Positions 56,828 to 57,939 of a stretch of 57,939 bases of DNA are shown one piece after another. A program made the translations under genes and the position numbers. The stretch is from Desulforhopalus sp. (GTDB taxonomy: Bacteria; Desulfobacterota; Desulfobulbia; Desulfobulbales; Desulfocapsaceae). The stretch covers positions 1 to 57,939 of the forward strand of contig JALNVI010000012.1 in the NCBI GenBank assembly GCA_023231425.1, written 5' to 3'. Under the pieces are notes generated by a model. That model was not told the DNA's origin, ran no database searches, and saw only the letters and a list, made by a program, of their open reading frames with translations. The first letter of the stretch is position 1. Each line of letters starts with the position of its first letter.

Positions 56828-57939
56828 ATGGCAAAGCATGAGACACCCTTGTTGGATCAACTGGAGTCTGGCCCGTGGCCGAGCTTTGTATCCGACATTA
56901 AAAGACAGGCTGAAACCAAGCCTGAATGCTGGGACATCCTTGGTGTTCTGGAATTGTCTTACGAGGAAAGAATTACTCACTGGAAACATGGTGGAATCGT
57001 AGGCGTCTTCGGATACGGTGGTGGTGTCGTTGGTCGTTATGTCGATCTTCCGAAAAGGTTCCCCGGTGTTGAGCATTTCCATACCATGAGGGTCAATCAG
57101 CCCTCTTCCAAATATTATACTACCAAGTTTTTGCGTCAGCTTTGTGGTTTGTGGGAGAAGCATGGTTCTGGTATGACCAACATGCATGGTTCAACAGGCG
57201 ATATCATTCTTCTTGGTTGCCGTACTGAAGAACTTGAGCCGATGTTTTGGGATATGACCCATGAGATGAATCAGGATCTCGGTGGTTCCGGTTCCAACCT
57301 CCGGACCCCCGCTAACTGCCTTGGCCAATCCCGCTGTGAGTGGTCCTGCTACGATACTGAAGAAGCATGCTACCAACTCACCATGCACTATCAGGATGAG
57401 CTCCATCGTCCTGCATTCCCGTATAAATTTAAATTTAAATTCTCCGGTTGTCCGAACGACTGTGTTGCTGCTATTGCCCGTTCAGATGTGGCGGTTATCG
57501 GTACCTGGCGCGATGATATTCAGATCGATCAGGCTGCCGTAAAAGAATATATTGCTGGAAATTATCCTTCAAACGCTGGTGCTCACTCTGGTCGTGACTG
57601 GGGTAAATTCGATATTCAGAAAGAAGTCGTAGATCTCTGCCCCACTGAATGTATGTGGATGGAAAATGGCGAACTGAAAATCGATAACAGCGAATGTACC
57701 CGCTGTATGCATTGCATCAACGTTATGCCTCGTGCCCTTCGCCCCGGGAAAGACAAAGGTGCCACTATCTGTGTTGGTGCAAAAGCCCCGATCCTTGACG
57801 GCGCACAATTTGCTACCATGATTGTTCCCTTCATGAAGATCGAGAAAGAAAATGACTTTGAAGAGCTCATTGACTTTATCGAGAAAATTTGGGACTGGTG
57901 GATGGTGGAAGGTAAAAACCGTGAGCGTTGTGGTGAATG
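56828..57939 (+). CDS. dsrA: Dissimilatory sulfite reductase alpha subunit (3' end outside window)
   Basis: DsrA with DsrB reduces sulfite in sulfate respiration or acts in disproportionation. The 370 visible residues (of about 435 usual) show the sirohaem/[4Fe-4S] ligands: Cys164 and Cys170 in CLGQSRCEWSC, then Cys208 and Cys212 in SGCPNDC. The inserted ferredoxin domain is at 271-296 with CPTEC and ECTRCMHC. The ATG follows AAAGGAGG. Codon use shifts toward GGT, CGT and AAA compared with neighbours, as expected for a very highly expressed gene. dsrB should follow. Confidence 0.97.
   Translation, partial: MAKHETPLLDQLESGPWPSFVSDIKRQAETKPECWDILGVLELSYEERITHWKHGGIVGVFGYGGGVVGRYVDLPKRFPGVEHFHTMRVNQPSSKYYTTKFLRQLCGLWEKHGSGMTNMHGSTGDIILLGCRTEELEPMFWDMTHEMNQDLGGSGSNLRTPANCLGQSRCEWSCYDTEEACYQLTMHYQDELHRPAFPYKFKFKFSGCPNDCVAAIARSDVAVIGTWRDDIQIDQAAVKEYIAGNYPSNAGAHSGRDWGKFDIQKEVVDLCPTECMWMENGELKIDNSECTRCMHCINVMPRALRPGKDKGATICVGAKAPILDGAQFATMIVPFMKIEKENDFEELIDFIEKIWDWWMVEGKNRERCGE

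Overview
The window reads as one continuous stretch of chromosome from a Gram-negative, strictly anaerobic sulfur-metabolising bacterium of the Desulfobacterota, most like the Desulfobulbales (the family-level guess is inference). The strongest evidence is the last gene, a dissimilatory sulfite reductase alpha subunit (dsrA) with its own promoter, cut by the window end. BamA, several lipoproteins and a TolC-type tripartite pump show an outer membrane. There are no rRNA or tRNA genes, no CRISPR array and no transposase that I can see. Most of the window is core housekeeping DNA carried in short operons.

Layout. 1-123: start of an MFS transporter running off the left edge. 124-2570: a decayed duplicate of the 3' end of pgpA and the true copy, as direct repeats bracketing a stand-alone Lrp/AsnC effector domain and a Ca2+/Na+ antiporter. 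2354-4288 (minus): def-fmt-pgpA. 4627-7645 (plus): a HyuA-type hydantoinase/oxoprolinase protein and a histone-deacetylase-family hydrolase with an extra Cys4 tail. 8034-13973 (minus): outer-membrane factor, adaptor and RND permease. 14291-18426: GtrA protein, an unrecognised acidic protein, a two-RCK potassium channel and an Lrp regulator. 18777-21445: EamA exporter, two related lipoproteins with a shared leader, HAD phosphatase. 21442-27709 (minus): bamA, then mfd. 28138-31147: comF, a 0.9 kb non-coding stretch with DnaA boxes, dnaA. 31269-34781: PPOX with a coupled 33-codon ORF, then htpG. 34942-36989: lipoprotein, pcm, DedA. 36997-38493 (minus): S24 repressor plus yaaA. 39258-41219 (minus): ACT-domain protein plus UPF0210 protein. 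41599-46913 (plus): YhaM-like HD nuclease, holB, PSP1 protein, metG, yggT. 47383-48566: small ORF, DUF167 protein and a triosephosphate-isomerase-like protein without the catalytic glutamate. 48804-50501 (minus): UbiB/ABC1 kinase. 50985-56617 (plus): dnaG-dprA, rpe, pgi. 56828 to end: dsrA.

The feature that ties the window together is a dispersed MITE-like repeat, about 140-270 bp, with terminal inverted repeats near GGGTACCTTGAA. Eleven copies plus one fragment lie between genes, in both orientations. It is modular: some copies have a GC-rich core and zero to three tandem 18-bp units, others lack the core. One fragment supplies the stop codon of pgpA, while the pgpA duplicate lacks it. This family is the best candidate here for something undescribed. 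Other points worth attention are the Glu-less TIM homologue, the HyuA/deacetylase pair, the stacked palindrome at the dsrA start site, and the small coupled or lipoprotein ORFs.
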